Shown in pieces: positions 35,364-44,616 of a stretch of DNA of 45,380 nt. The DNA is taken from contig CACBEJ010000002.1 of NCBI GenBank assembly GCA_902538255.1, positions 1 through 45,380 of the forward strand, written 5' to 3'. The notes below the pieces were generated by a model. It made no database searches. It saw only the letters and a list, made by a program, of their open reading frames with translations, and was not told the DNA's origin. The translations under genes and the position numbers were made by a program. Every line of letters starts with the position of its first letter. The stretch's first letter is position 1. The stretch comes from an uncultured Pelagibacteraceae bacterium (lineage in GTDB: Bacteria > Pseudomonadota > Alphaproteobacteria > Pelagibacterales > Pelagibacteraceae).

Positions 35364-36089
35364 ATGGCAGGACATTCACATTGGGCTGGTATAAAACATA
35401 AAAAAGGTAAGGCCGATAAGCAAAGATCAAAGATATTTTCAAAATTATCTAAAGAAATTACTGTTGCGGCAAAACTCGGCGACAAAGATCCAGCAATGAA
35501 TCCTAGACTAAGATCAGCAGTCCAGGCTGCTAGATCTGCAAATATGCCCAAAGATAATATTGAAAGAGCAATCGATAAATCTTCTGCAGCTACAGGAGCA
35601 AATTTTGAAAATTTAAGATATGAGGGATTTGGACCAGAAAAGATTGCTGTTATAGTTGAAACTTTGACAGACAATAAAAATAGGACTGCATCAAATATTA
35701 GAACTATTTTTCAAAAAAGTGGTGGAAGCTTAGGAACCCAAGGTTCCGCCTCTCATAATTTTCAACAATTAGGTATAATTAAAATTGATAAAAAAGAGAT
35801 ATCTGACGAAAAAATTTTAGATTTAGCAATTGAGTCTGGAGCTGATGAATGTTTGTCTTATGATGATTATCATGAAGTTCAGTGTCAAATGAGTGAAATA
35901 TATAATGTTAAAAAAAATTTAGAGAAAATTATTGTGAATTTTATTTCCACTGAAATTGAATGGGTTCCATTAAACAGTGTTGAGGTAAATATCGAAAACA
36001 AAGATAGTGTAGAAGATTTTTTAGAAACACTTGAGGAAGATGATGATGTTCAAAACGTTTATTCAAATGTTAATATAGGTGGTATTTGA
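35364..36089 (+). CDS. yebC: YebC/PmpR family transcriptional and translational regulator
   Basis: 241 residues. MAGHSHWAGIKHKKGKADKQ is the fixed family N-terminus, followed by RSKIFSKLSKEITVAAKLGD, NMPKDNIERAIDK (about 62-74), YEGFGPEKIAVIVETLTDNK (about 91-110) and RTASNIRTIFQKSGGSLGT. The family binds DNA in some species and has been linked to ribosome stalling at polyproline in others; compare efp in the same window. Its stop overlaps the ruvC-like start by 4 bp. Confidence 0.95.
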   Translation: MAGHSHWAGIKHKKGKADKQRSKIFSKLSKEITVAAKLGDKDPAMNPRLRSAVQAARSANMPKDNIERAIDKSSAATGANFENLRYEGFGPEKIAVIVETLTDNKNRTASNIRTIFQKSGGSLGTQGSASHNFQQLGIIKIDKKEISDEKILDLAIESGADECLSYDDYHEVQCQMSEIYNVKKNLEKIIVNFISTEIEWVPLNSVEVNIENKDSVEDFLETLEEDDDVQNVYSNVNIGGI

Positions 36090-36583
36090 TGTTAATTATT
36101 GGAATTGATCCAGGAATCTCAGGATCAATATGCTTTTTCGAGGATGGTATAATCAAAGACGTAATTGAAATGCCAATTATGACAGATGGCAAGAAGAATA
36201 AGCGACAAGTAAATGGTGCTCAAATATTTAATGAAATAAGTGAAAGGATAAAGAAATTTGACAAAAAAAATATAAAGGTTGTAATTGAACAAGTTTCGGC
36301 AATGCCTGGTCAAGGGGTTACTAGTATGTTTAATTTTGGTCAATCTTTTGGTATTTTAAAAGGGATATGCAGCGCAATGCATTTATCTGTTTATTATGTT
36401 AGGCCCGCAAGGTGGAAAAAATATTTTAACCTTATTAATTCAGAAAAAGATGCGAGTAGAACAAGAGCTATTGAAATTTTTCCATATTTTTCATCACAAT
36501 TGTCAAAAAAGAAAGATAACAACAAGGCAGATGCTATTCTAATAGCGAGTTTTTTCTACGAAACTTATAAAAAAGAGGAATAA
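36086..36583 (+). CDS. ruvC: divergent RuvC-like Holliday junction endonuclease
   Basis: 165 residues with an RNase-H fold. MLIIGIDPGISGSICFFEDG has the first catalytic Asp, VVIEQVSAMPGQGVTSMFNF (about 67-86) the Glu and an extended loop, and NKADAILIASF (about 149-159) the last Asp (with Lys where typical RuvC has His). The block MPGQGVTSMFNFGQSFGIL recalls phage/RuvC-like resolvases rather than standard RuvC. It cleaves four-way junctions, by inference. The usual ruvA and ruvB are not next to it; tolQ follows. Confidence 0.8.
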   Translation: MMLIIGIDPGISGSICFFEDGIIKDVIEMPIMTDGKKNKRQVNGAQIFNEISERIKKFDKKNIKVVIEQVSAMPGQGVTSMFNFGQSFGILKGICSAMHLSVYYVRPARWKKYFNLINSEKDASRTRAIEIFPYFSSQLSKKKDNNKADAILIASFFYETYKKEE

Positions 36584-36606
36584 TCAATTTAAATTAATAG
36601 ACAAAA

Positions 36607-36630
36607 TCATGACACATTTACGTGTGATGA
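36607..36630 (+). promoter_or_regulatory. imperfect inverted repeat before tolQ
   Basis: TCAT-G-ACAC (36607-36615) and GTGT-G-ATGA (36622-36630) are mirror-complementary around a 6-nt centre ATTTAC, with one G/G mismatch. The repeat ends 6 bp before the tolQ ATG. It could be an operator or an RNA hairpin hiding the ribosome-binding region. There is no T run after it, so it is not a terminator. Function is inferred from position only. Confidence 0.4.
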
Positions 36631-36636
36631 GTAAGC

Positions 36637-37311
36637 ATGGAAGCAGATATAGCAGCAAAAGCAGTTGAATTGGGAACAAATACTGATTTTTCGTTATTCA
36701 GTTTATTTTTTAGAGCTGACATAATTGTTAAGTCTGTAATGATTATATTAATTTTGTGCTCAATATATTCATGGGCTGTAATTATTGAAAAGTTTCGTTT
36801 GTTTAAAAAAATAACTAAATCTTCAGAAGAATTTGAGGAAAAATTTTGGAATTCTAAATCTGCTGAAACTTTTTACAATAGTTTACCTAGTAAACTTGAA
36901 GATCCAATGTCACTTGTGTTTCAAGATGCTATGGAGGGATTACTCAAAAAAAAATCGAGAACCAATTTAAGTGAAAGAATGAGTGCATCTTTAGAAGCTG
37001 GAATTGAAAAACAAATGACAAAAATTGAAAAAGGTTTTACTTTTTTGGCAACAGTAGGTTCAACAGCACCATTTATTGGATTGTTTGGCACTGTTTGGGG
37101 AATTATGAACTCTTTTCAATCTATAGCTATTTCAAGAAACACAAGCCTTGCAATCGTTGCGCCAGGAATAGCAGAAGCTTTATTTGCAACTGCACTTGGT
37201 CTATTGGCTGCAATACCAGCTGTAGTGGCATACAATAAATTCAATAATGACTCCAAAAAATATTCAGAAAAATTAGAAAATTTTTCAAAAAGATTTTTAA
37301 CAATTATTTAA
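36637..37311 (+). CDS. tolQ: Tol-Pal system protein TolQ
   Basis: 224 residues with three transmembrane helices (about 25-50, 130-155, 170-190). FRADIIVKSVMIILILCSIY, FLATVGSTAPFIGLFGTVWG (about 132-151) and APGIAEALFATALGLLAAIP (about 180-199) are the MotA/TolQ/ExbB signature. With TolR it forms the proton-driven motor that energises TolA. It starts the tolQRA run directly after the ruvC-like gene. A hairpin-forming repeat lies just upstream of the start. Confidence 0.96.
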   Translation: MEADIAAKAVELGTNTDFSLFSLFFRADIIVKSVMIILILCSIYSWAVIIEKFRLFKKITKSSEEFEEKFWNSKSAETFYNSLPSKLEDPMSLVFQDAMEGLLKKKSRTNLSERMSASLEAGIEKQMTKIEKGFTFLATVGSTAPFIGLFGTVWGIMNSFQSIAISRNTSLAIVAPGIAEALFATALGLLAAIPAVVAYNKFNNDSKKYSEKLENFSKRFLTII

Positions 37312-37728
37312 ATGGCATTTAAATTAAATCGTTCTTCCAAAGAACCAATGAGTGAAATAAATGTTACTCCCTTTGTGGACGTAATGCTTGTATTATTAAT
37401 AATTTTTATGGTTACAGCACCATTGTTAACTGTAGGTGTTCAGGTTGATTTACCAGAAAGTTCAGCAGACTCTTTACCAGAGGAAACAGAACCTTTAACA
37501 CTTTCAATTAATGCAAAAGGTGAAATTTTTATTCAAGAAGCAAAAGTTGAATACGACAATATTATTGCAAAGGTTTTAGCAGTTTCAAAAAATAGAACTG
37601 ATACCAGAATTTATGTTAGGGGTGATAAAACCATAAATTATGGAAGAGTTTTAGAAATAATGGGATTACTATCAGGATCTGGTTTTACTAAAGTAGCATT
37701 GATTTCAGAACCGTATAAACAAAGGTAA
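37312..37728 (+). CDS. tolR: Tol-Pal system protein TolR
   Basis: 138 residues with one N-terminal transmembrane helix (about 22-43). MSEINVTPFVDVMLVLLIIF (about 13-32) contains the catalytic Asp of the ExbD/TolR family, and VTAPLLTVGVQVDLPES follows. The periplasmic domain ends ISEPYKQ. It couples proton flow to TolA movement with TolQ. The gene begins directly at the tolQ stop. Confidence 0.96.
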   Translation: MAFKLNRSSKEPMSEINVTPFVDVMLVLLIIFMVTAPLLTVGVQVDLPESSADSLPEETEPLTLSINAKGEIFIQEAKVEYDNIIAKVLAVSKNRTDTRIYVRGDKTINYGRVLEIMGLLSGSGFTKVALISEPYKQR

Positions 37729-37733
37729 TTAAA

Positions 37734-38603
37734 GTGAATAGAAGTTTAATTATTTCTTCTGCTTTACATGCTTTGTTAATTTTCATCACAGCTATGAGCT
37801 TACCTTTTTTGGCAAAGAAACCACTTGACGTTCCACCAGTTGTGTCGGTTGAGTTAATTCAAATAGCAGAAAAAACTAATATTCCATTTGCACCTAAGGC
37901 TAAAAAAATAATTGAGAAAGTTAAAGAGAAAGAAAAAAAACTTGTTTCAGAGCAAGCTCCACCAAAAAAAGTAGAAAAAACTAAAACAAAAACAGTTATA
38001 TCTCCTGATCAGAATAATAAGAAAGTAGAAAATCAAACTCCTGAAGCGATCCCTCTGCCAGAAAAAACAGTAAAAAAGGTTGAAACAAAAGAGGAAAAAA
38101 AACAAAATCCAGATAAATTAGATGAAGAGGTGAAACAGGTTTCTGAATTTGAAAAAGATGATTTATTTGATCCCAATGAACTTAAAGCAAAAATTGATAA
38201 AGCTAAAATTGACTCAAGCAAGCAAAAATTAAAAAAAAATAATGAAATTACTCAAGATCAAGACAAATCAGTCTTAACTGGAAAGCTAACAATTACAGAG
38301 GAACAAGCATTGCAAGCTCAAATTTTTACTTGTTGGAGTATTCCGTTGGGTTTGCCTTATGCCCCAGAAGATATGTTAGTAAGAATAAAACTTAGTCTAA
38401 AACCTGATGGTTCAATTGATGATATGGAGATGCTAGATCATGTAAAGATGAATACGCCAGGAAAGGAAAGATTCAGAACATTGGCTGATAGTGTCAGAAG
38501 AGCAGTGCAGATTTGCAATCCTTTAAGAGTACCAGCTTCAGGATATGAAAGATGGAAAAATATAATATTTAATTTTGATGCAAGTGAGATGTTGGGGGGG
38601 TAA
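37734..38603 (+). CDS. tolA: TolA-like protein (TonB/TolA energy transducer)
   Basis: 289 residues, GTG start. One N-terminal helix (about 4-26, LIISSALHALLIFITAMSLP) anchors it in the inner membrane. A long Lys/Glu/Pro-rich span (about 55-185) should bridge the periplasm, and a C-terminal domain (about 190-285, with CWSIPLGLPYAPEDMLVRIK and ALRVPASGYERW-like CNPLRVPASGYERWKN) resembles the TolA/TonB C-terminus. It links TolQR to TolB and Pal. Sequence is weakly conserved, as usual for TolA; position between tolR and tolB decides the call. Confidence 0.88.
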   Translation: MNRSLIISSALHALLIFITAMSLPFLAKKPLDVPPVVSVELIQIAEKTNIPFAPKAKKIIEKVKEKEKKLVSEQAPPKKVEKTKTKTVISPDQNNKKVENQTPEAIPLPEKTVKKVETKEEKKQNPDKLDEEVKQVSEFEKDDLFDPNELKAKIDKAKIDSSKQKLKKNNEITQDQDKSVLTGKLTITEEQALQAQIFTCWSIPLGLPYAPEDMLVRIKLSLKPDGSIDDMEMLDHVKMNTPGKERFRTLADSVRRAVQICNPLRVPASGYERWKNIIFNFDASEMLGG

Positions 38604-38626
38604 TATAGGTGTATAAAAATTTATAT

Positions 38627-39967
38627 ATGTTAAAAAAAATTATATTATTTTTTATAATCTTAATTCCAGTAAATGCTTTTGCTTTAATTGAGGTAGATAT
38701 TACACGAGGAAATCTGGATCCTCTACCTTTAGCAGTATCGCCTTTATCAATTGACGAAACCTCTAGAAAAAGTTTTGAAAAAATATTAAAAAAAGAGAAC
38801 ATAGGATCTGAAATATCTAATATTGTTGAAAATAATCTTAAAACTTCAGGTTTATTTAATCCTTTAGATAAAAAAGCTTTTTTACAAGCTCCTGATATTG
38901 CCAATTTAAAACCAAGATTTGAAGATTGGAATTTAATTAAAGCTCAAGCACTTATTACTGGAAAAGTAAATTATGTTGATGATAAATTAAGAGTTGAGTT
39001 TAGATTATGGGACGTTTTAGCTGCCAAAGAAATGATGGCTTTAGCTTTTACCACAGTTCCTAATAATTGGAGAAGAGTAGGGCATATTATTTCTGATAAA
39101 GTTTATGAAAGGCTAACGGGAGAAAAAGGTTATTTTGATACAAGAATAATTTATGTCTCAGAAGAGGGACCAAAAACACAAAGAATAAAAAAATTAGCGA
39201 TCATGGATCAAGATGGAGCTAATAATAAATTTTTAACATTAGGGAATGAGTTAGTTTTAACACCACGATTTAATCCAGCAAGTCAAATGGTAACTTATTT
39301 GTCATACTTTAAAAATATGCCAAGGGTTTATTTATTAGATATAGAAACAGGTACACAAGAGGTAGTTGGAGATTTTCCTGGAATGACATTTGCACCACGT
39401 TTTTCGCCTGATGGTAAAAAAATAATTATGAGTTTTGCTAAAGACGGAAAGTCAGATATTTATACTATGGATTTAGAAAATAGAATTGTTGAAAAAATTA
39501 CCAATCATCCATCAATTGACACTTCCCCATCTTATTCTCCTGATGGAAAATATATTACATTTAATTCTGATAGAAGTGGTTATCAGCAAATTTATGTAAT
39601 GAAAAATGATGGAAGTGATATAAAAAGAATTTCTTTTGGTAATGGTTTATATGGAACACCAGTATGGTCTCCGAGAGGAGATTTAATTGCATTCACAAAA
39701 TTACATAAAGGTAAATTTTATATAGGCGTGATGAGAACTGATGGTAGTGGTGAAAGATTGTTAACTGAAAATTACTATCAGGAGGCGCCATCTTGGTCTC
39801 CAAATGGAAGGGTATTAATATTTTATAGGGAGACAAAGACCGACTCCAAAGGAGAAGGCTTTTCAGCTAAATTATGGTCTATAGATTTAACAGGTTACAA
39901 TGAACGGCAAATAAAGACACCAACAGATGCATCTGACCCATCATGGTCATCATTATTAAGCAATTAG
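38627..39967 (+). CDS. tolB: Tol-Pal system beta-propeller protein TolB
   Basis: About 446 residues from the ATG at 38627; a GTG at 38609 would add six residues. The ATG gives a clean signal peptide ([19 protein letters not shown]). The N-terminal domain is followed by propeller repeats with [34 protein letters not shown] and [10 protein letters not shown] (about 260-410). TolB is periplasmic and binds Pal and the TolA C-terminus. It lies 23 bp after tolA. Spacing to pal (98 bp) leaves room for a separate pal signal. Confidence 0.96.
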   Translation: MLKKIILFFIILIPVNAFALIEVDITRGNLDPLPLAVSPLSIDETSRKSFEKILKKENIGSEISNIVENNLKTSGLFNPLDKKAFLQAPDIANLKPRFEDWNLIKAQALITGKVNYVDDKLRVEFRLWDVLAAKEMMALAFTTVPNNWRRVGHIISDKVYERLTGEKGYFDTRIIYVSEEGPKTQRIKKLAIMDQDGANNKFLTLGNELVLTPRFNPASQMVTYLSYFKNMPRVYLLDIETGTQEVVGDFPGMTFAPRFSPDGKKIIMSFAKDGKSDIYTMDLENRIVEKITNHPSIDTSPSYSPDGKYITFNSDRSGYQQIYVMKNDGSDIKRISFGNGLYGTPVWSPRGDLIAFTKLHKGKFYIGVMRTDGSGERLLTENYYQEAPSWSPNGRVLIFYRETKTDSKGEGFSAKLWSIDLTGYNERQIKTPTDASDPSWSSLLSN

Positions 39968-40065
39968 TATATGAATTATTTTAAATTTCTTGATTTTTAG
40001 ACTTGAAACCTCTATTTACATATGAAAAACTTAAGAAATTGAAATTAGCAGCAAGGAGCAATTTA

Positions 40066-40560
40066 ATGAGATTAAGCAAAATTTTAAAAAACTCACTTTT
40101 AGTATTAACAGCTTGCCTAGTATTATCAGCTTGTGCAACAAAAAAAGAAGTAGCGACTGATAGTATAAAAGGTCAAATGCAAGGTGATGTTTACACAGGA
40201 ACAGATACAGTTGAATATTTAGCTGAAGGTGTTCCAGACAGAGTTTTCTTTGCAACAAATGAGTCTATTTTAACAACTGCATCTAGAGAAACTTTAAGAG
40301 CCCAAGCAGCTTGGTTAAGAAAAAATCCAAGCATAAATGTAGTGCTCGAAGGTCATGCCGACGAAAGAGGAACTAGAGAATATAACTTGGCTCTTGGTGA
40401 AAGAAGAGCTAACGCAGCCAAAGATTATCTAATGACATATGGAATTTCTTCAGACAGAATTACAGTATTAAGTTATGGAAAGGAAAGACCAGTTGACTCT
40501 GGTTCTAATCCATTAGCTTGGTCAAAAAACAGAAGATCAGTAACTGTTAAAGCAAACTAA
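40066..40560 (+). CDS. pal: peptidoglycan-associated lipoprotein Pal
   Basis: 164 residues from ATG 40066, chosen because AAGGAG (40053-40058) lies 7 nt before it and the N-terminus becomes a proper lipoprotein signal (LLVLTACLVLSAC, lipobox LSAC about residue 20-23). A longer frame from 40003 has no such signal. The OmpA-like domain includes VVLEGHADERGTREYNLALG (about 93-112) and ERRANAAKDYL, which bind peptidoglycan. It anchors the outer membrane to the wall. A terminator follows the gene. Confidence 0.96.
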   Translation: MRLSKILKNSLLVLTACLVLSACATKKEVATDSIKGQMQGDVYTGTDTVEYLAEGVPDRVFFATNESILTTASRETLRAQAAWLRKNPSINVVLEGHADERGTREYNLALGERRANAAKDYLMTYGISSDRITVLSYGKERPVDSGSNPLAWSKNRRSVTVKAN

Positions 40561-40572
40561 TTCATTAAAACT

Positions 40573-40613
40573 AAAGACCCTAAATTCATTAATGATTTTA
40601 GGGTCTTTTTTTT
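40573..40613 (+). terminator. Rho-independent terminator after pal
   Basis: AAAGACCCTAAA (40573-40584) pairs perfectly over 12 bp with TTTAGGGTCTTT (40597-40608) around a 12-nt loop, and the T run continues to 40613. It is the clearest intrinsic terminator in the window and should end or reduce the tolQRAB-pal transcript before cpoB. Confidence 0.9.
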
Positions 40614-40643
40614 GCCATTTTTATAATCATAAATCTAACTTAA

Positions 40644-41651
40644 ATGATGCTCATATTTAAATTAGCAATTTTAAAATTATTTTTGATCTTAAATTTAGTT
40701 TTTATTAATATTTCTTTTGCAGATAGCCATAATATTTATGAAACATTAGAAATAATAAAAAATGATCTTAAAACTCTTGAAAGAGCAGTTTACTCTGGCT
40801 CTATAGAAGTGAAATCAAGTACTAATGATAGTTCAGTTTCAAATTTAGACCAAAACTCAGAAGATGTTTTAACTAGACATTTATTAAAATTGTCAGAAGT
40901 TGAGGATCAGTTTAGAGAACTTACTAATAAATTTGAAGAAATAAATTTTAAATTAGATAAATTATCTACCCGTGTTTCAAAAATTCAAGCAGATAACCAA
41001 ATAAGATTTCAAGATATAGAGAACAATATTAGCTCAGGAAATACAAGTAGCTCGGAAAATCAACTAAGTTCAAAGCCAAAAATTGATGAGCAAAAAGTTT
41101 TACCCGGAAGTTCGCAACCTCAAGATTTAGGAACAATTTCATATAAGGATACGGAAACAAATGAAACTTCACAACAAATTCAATCTGTTGATACTACAGC
41201 TTCAATTGTAACAGAAACTTTTCAGTCTGAAGAAAAAATACTACCTCAAGATTTAAATCCAGTGGAGCAATATGAATTTGCAACAAGTTTTTTAAAAGTT
41301 GGAGACTACAGTACAGCGGAAAGAGCTTTTAGAGAATTTGTTCTATCTAACCCTGATCATGAGTTAGCGGGTAGCGCACAATACTGGTATGCAGAAACAT
41401 TCAGAATTAGACAATTATATACTGATGCAGCTTCTGCCTATTTAGAGGGTTACCAAAAATATCCTAAAGGAAAAAAAGCTCCCATTAATCTATTAAAACT
41501 TGGAGTATCAATGGTTCAAATTGGTGAAAAAGACCAAGGATGTAAAATGATAAATGGTGTAGAATTACAATATCCTAATGCAAATCAGTCTGTAATACAA
41601 AAAGCAAAATATGAGTCCAAAAAATTTGAATGCATCAAACAAGACTCATAA
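40644..41651 (+). CDS. cpoB: Tol-Pal coordinator CpoB (YbgF)
   Basis: 335 residues. A signal peptide (ILKLFLILNLVFINISFADS, about 9-28) leads to a coiled-coil (about 30-130, with LSEVEDQFRELTNKFEEINF) and a Ser/Gln-rich linker, then TPR repeats: PVEQYEFATSFLKVGDYSTA (about 210-229), AERAFREFVLSNPDHELAGS and AQYWYAETFRIRQLYTDAAS. CpoB coordinates outer-membrane constriction with cell-wall synthesis in the periplasm. A terminator separates it from pal. Its 3' end overlaps tilS by 41 bp. Confidence 0.92.
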   Translation: MMLIFKLAILKLFLILNLVFINISFADSHNIYETLEIIKNDLKTLERAVYSGSIEVKSSTNDSSVSNLDQNSEDVLTRHLLKLSEVEDQFRELTNKFEEINFKLDKLSTRVSKIQADNQIRFQDIENNISSGNTSSSENQLSSKPKIDEQKVLPGSSQPQDLGTISYKDTETNETSQQIQSVDTTASIVTETFQSEEKILPQDLNPVEQYEFATSFLKVGDYSTAERAFREFVLSNPDHELAGSAQYWYAETFRIRQLYTDAASAYLEGYQKYPKGKKAPINLLKLGVSMVQIGEKDQGCKMINGVELQYPNANQSVIQKAKYESKKFECIKQDS

Positions 41652-42639
41652 GTTTTTATTAAATCAATTAAAAGATAAACAAACTTCTAAAATTTATAAA
41701 AAATTTGAAAAAAATCTTAAATTAAACGAGGATTTTATTGTTGCAGTTTCTGGTGGACCAGACAGTTTAGCTTTATGTTTTTTATCAAAAATTTATTCGA
41801 TAAAAAAACATTTAAAAGTAAAATATTTGCACGTTGATCATAAACTTAGAAATAACTCAACAAAAGAGGCAAAAATTGTAAAATTGCTTCTAAAAAAACT
41901 CTCTACTAATCTTGAAATTTTAACCTGGGTTGGAAAAAAACCAAAAAGCAACATTCAATCTATTGCAAGAGATAAAAGATATACACTCATGATTAACAAG
42001 GCAAAAAAATTAGAAATAAATAATATTTTATTAGGTCATCAAAAGGATGATTTAATAGAGAATTTTTTTATTAGAATTTTGAGAGGCAGCGGTTTAAATG
42101 GCATTGTATCATTTGATCAAAAAACTAATCTACAAAATATTAATTTGATTAGACCTTTGTTAAAATTTTCTAAACAAAATTTGGAATATATTACAAAAAA
42201 AGTTTTTAATAATTATGTTGAAGATCCCTCGAATAAAAATGATCAATTTAAAAGAGTAAAAGTGAGAAATTTTATAAAAAACTTAGAATTAGAGGGCCTA
42301 GATAATGATAAATTTAATTTAACTATAAAAAATTTAAGATTTGCTAATGACTCAATTAAATACTTTGTAGAAAAAAATTTGAAAGACAATTCAACAATTT
42401 CAAATATTAATAATTTTATTATTTTGAATAAAAATTTTTTTCTCCAGCCAGAGGAAGTAGTTTTTAGGTCTCTTACAGAAGTGCTAAAAGATGTTGGTAA
42501 AAAATACTACCCAGTAAGAGGAAAAAAAATTGATAGCTTAATTTATCAAATTAAAAATGATACCTCTTTTAAGACCACTTTAGGAAACTGTATAATAAAG
42601 AAGGTAAATAACTCAGTTATAGTATCAAAAGAGCGTTAA
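41611..42639 (+). CDS. tilS: tRNA(Ile)-lysidine synthase
   Basis: 342 residues from ATG 41611, 41 bp inside cpoB; a TTG at 41626 would also be possible, and no later start precedes the P-loop. FIVAVSGGPDSLALCFLSKI (about 38-57) is the PP-loop SGGxDS; YLHVDHKLRNNS (about 69-80) and ILLGHQKDDLIENFFIRILR (about 132-151) follow, with RPLLKFSK. It adds lysine to C34 of tRNA-Ile2 so that it reads AUA. In an AT-rich genome AUA is common, so the enzyme is essential. The length is short for the family. Confidence 0.93.
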   Translation: MSPKNLNASNKTHKFLLNQLKDKQTSKIYKKFEKNLKLNEDFIVAVSGGPDSLALCFLSKIYSIKKHLKVKYLHVDHKLRNNSTKEAKIVKLLLKKLSTNLEILTWVGKKPKSNIQSIARDKRYTLMINKAKKLEINNILLGHQKDDLIENFFIRILRGSGLNGIVSFDQKTNLQNINLIRPLLKFSKQNLEYITKKVFNNYVEDPSNKNDQFKRVKVRNFIKNLELEGLDNDKFNLTIKNLRFANDSIKYFVEKNLKDNSTISNINNFIILNKNFFLQPEEVVFRSLTEVLKDVGKKYYPVRGKKIDSLIYQIKNDTSFKTTLGNCIIKKVNNSVIVSKER

Positions 42640-42702
42640 AGTTGATGAAATAACTGATATTTTGTCACTTGTTAATTTAATAATAATTCTTATTTTAAGC
42701 CT

Positions 42703-44610
42703 ATGAACTTAAAAAATCTTGCTATGTGGGGAATAATAGTTTTCCTAACCATAGGTCTTTATAACATGTTTAAAAATCCACAGTCTAATGTTAGAGGTGC
42801 AAATCAAATAATATTTTCAGATTTTTTAAATTCAGTAGAGGACGGTGAAGTTCTAAAAGTTGAGATTCAGGGAAATAACATTAAAGGTACTTATTCGAAT
42901 GGAAACTCTTTTTCAACTTATGCTCCTAATGATCCAAATCTTATAGAAAAATTATCAGAGAAAGGTGTGAGTATTTCAGCAGCACCTTTAGATGAAAAAA
43001 TGCCTTCATTGTTTGGCGTCCTTCTTTCATGGTTCCCTATGTTATTACTGATTGCAGTATGGATTTTCTTCATGAGACAAATGCAGGGCGGCAAAGGTGG
43101 AGCAATGGGATTTGGAAAATCAAAAGCTAAAATGATGAATGAATTAAAAGGAAAGGTTACTTTTAATGATGTTGCTGGTGTAGAGGAAGCTAAAGAAGAA
43201 GTAGAAGAAATGGTAGAATTCTTAAAAGATCCTAAAAAATTTAGTAGGCTGGGTGGTAAAATTCCAAGAGGAGCTTTACTTGTTGGTCCTCCAGGAACTG
43301 GTAAAACTTTATTAGCAAGGGCAATTGCGGGTGAAGCAGGTGTTCCGTTTTTCACTATTTCAGGTTCTGATTTTGTTGAGATGTTCGTTGGAGTAGGAGC
43401 ATCTAGAGTAAGAGACATGTTTGAACAAGGTAAAAAAAATTCTCCATGTATTATTTTTATAGATGAGATAGATGCTGTTGGAAGAAGTAGAGGGGCAGGT
43501 CTAGGAGGTGGAAATGATGAGAGAGAACAAACCTTAAATCAGTTGTTAGTCGAAATGGATGGTTTTGATACAAATGAAGGTGTCATAATTATAGCTGCAA
43601 CAAACAGACCAGATGTGCTCGATCCAGCTTTATTAAGACCAGGAAGGTTTGATAGACAGGTAGTGGTTTCAAACCCAGATATTATTGGAAGAGAAAAAAT
43701 TTTAAAAGTTCATGTAAAAAAAATAAAAATGGCGCCAGACGTTAATTTAAGAACAATTGCAAGAGGCACGCCAGGATTTTCAGGAGCTGATCTTGCAAAT
43801 ATAGTTAACGAAGCAGCTTTGTTAGCAGCAAGAAAAAATAAGAGGATAGTCACATTACTAGAATTTGAGGAAGCAAAAGATAAAGTTATGATGGGTGCTG
43901 AAAGACGTTCAATGGTCATGACAGAAGATGAGAAAAAACTAACTGCATACCATGAAGGTGGACATGCTCTAGTGTCGTTTAATATGCCAAGTTATGATCC
44001 TATTCATAAAGCTACTATTATACCAAGAGGTAGAGCTCTTGGAATGGTAATGAACTTACCTGAGAGAGACAAACACGGTTACTCAATAAAATATCTTAAA
44101 GCGAGACTAGCTGTTTGTTTTGGAGGAAGAGTGGCTGAAGAATTAATTTTTGGAAAAGATAATATATCTACAGGAGCAGGTGGAGGAAATGGTTCTGATA
44201 TTAACCAGGCTACACAGTTAGCAAGAGCAATGGTAACAAAATATGGAATGAGTGAAGAAATGGGTCCAGTTGAATATGGGGAAAACCAAGAAGAAGTGTT
44301 TTTAGGAAGATCAGTTACTCAAACTCAATCAGTATCAGAGGAAGTTGCTCAGAAAATTGATAAAGAAATAAGAAAACTTGTAGACGAAGGATATAATAAA
44401 GCTAAAGAAATTTTAACAGAAAAAATAGATGATTTACATAAAATTGCAAAAGCTTTAATAACTTATGAGACTTTAACTGGTCAAGAAATAGAGAATATAA
44501 TTAATAAAAATTTATATCCTAAAGATAAAATTTTAGATAATCCAGAATCAAAAGATGATCAAGACTCAGCTATGGGTGCACTAGGTTTGAAACCAAAAAT
44601 TGTTCATTAA
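42703..44610 (+). CDS. ftsH: ATP-dependent zinc metalloprotease FtsH
   Basis: 635 residues. Two N-terminal transmembrane helices (about 6-22 and 104-124) flank a periplasmic domain. The AAA domain has [20 protein letters not shown] (Walker A, about 189-208), [18 protein letters not shown] (Walker B) and the second region of homology [20 protein letters not shown]. The protease site is [13 protein letters not shown] (HEGGH, about 420-432). It degrades membrane and regulatory proteins. It lies 63 bp after tilS, and folP starts 6 bp after its stop. Confidence 0.98.
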   Translation: MNLKNLAMWGIIVFLTIGLYNMFKNPQSNVRGANQIIFSDFLNSVEDGEVLKVEIQGNNIKGTYSNGNSFSTYAPNDPNLIEKLSEKGVSISAAPLDEKMPSLFGVLLSWFPMLLLIAVWIFFMRQMQGGKGGAMGFGKSKAKMMNELKGKVTFNDVAGVEEAKEEVEEMVEFLKDPKKFSRLGGKIPRGALLVGPPGTGKTLLARAIAGEAGVPFFTISGSDFVEMFVGVGASRVRDMFEQGKKNSPCIIFIDEIDAVGRSRGAGLGGGNDEREQTLNQLLVEMDGFDTNEGVIIIAATNRPDVLDPALLRPGRFDRQVVVSNPDIIGREKILKVHVKKIKMAPDVNLRTIARGTPGFSGADLANIVNEAALLAARKNKRIVTLLEFEEAKDKVMMGAERRSMVMTEDEKKLTAYHEGGHALVSFNMPSYDPIHKATIIPRGRALGMVMNLPERDKHGYSIKYLKARLAVCFGGRVAEELIFGKDNISTGAGGGNGSDINQATQLARAMVTKYGMSEEMGPVEYGENQEEVFLGRSVTQTQSVSEEVAQKIDKEIRKLVDEGYNKAKEILTEKIDDLHKIAKALITYETLTGQEIENIINKNLYPKDKILDNPESKDDQDSAMGALGLKPKIVH

Positions 44611-44616
44611 TATAAA

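Noticed and set aside
40003..40065. Longer N-terminus for Pal
   Set aside because: The extra residues hide the lipoprotein signal; the ATG at 40066 has a good Shine-Dalgarno and lipobox spacing.
42640..42702. Promoter before ftsH with TTGTCA as -35 box
   Set aside because: No convincing -10 box at 16-18 bp spacing; AT-rich background makes partial matches common.
42918..43418. 166-codon minus-strand open frame inside ftsH
   Set aside because: It is the antisense of the FtsH AAA domain; composition and lack of motifs mark it as a shadow.
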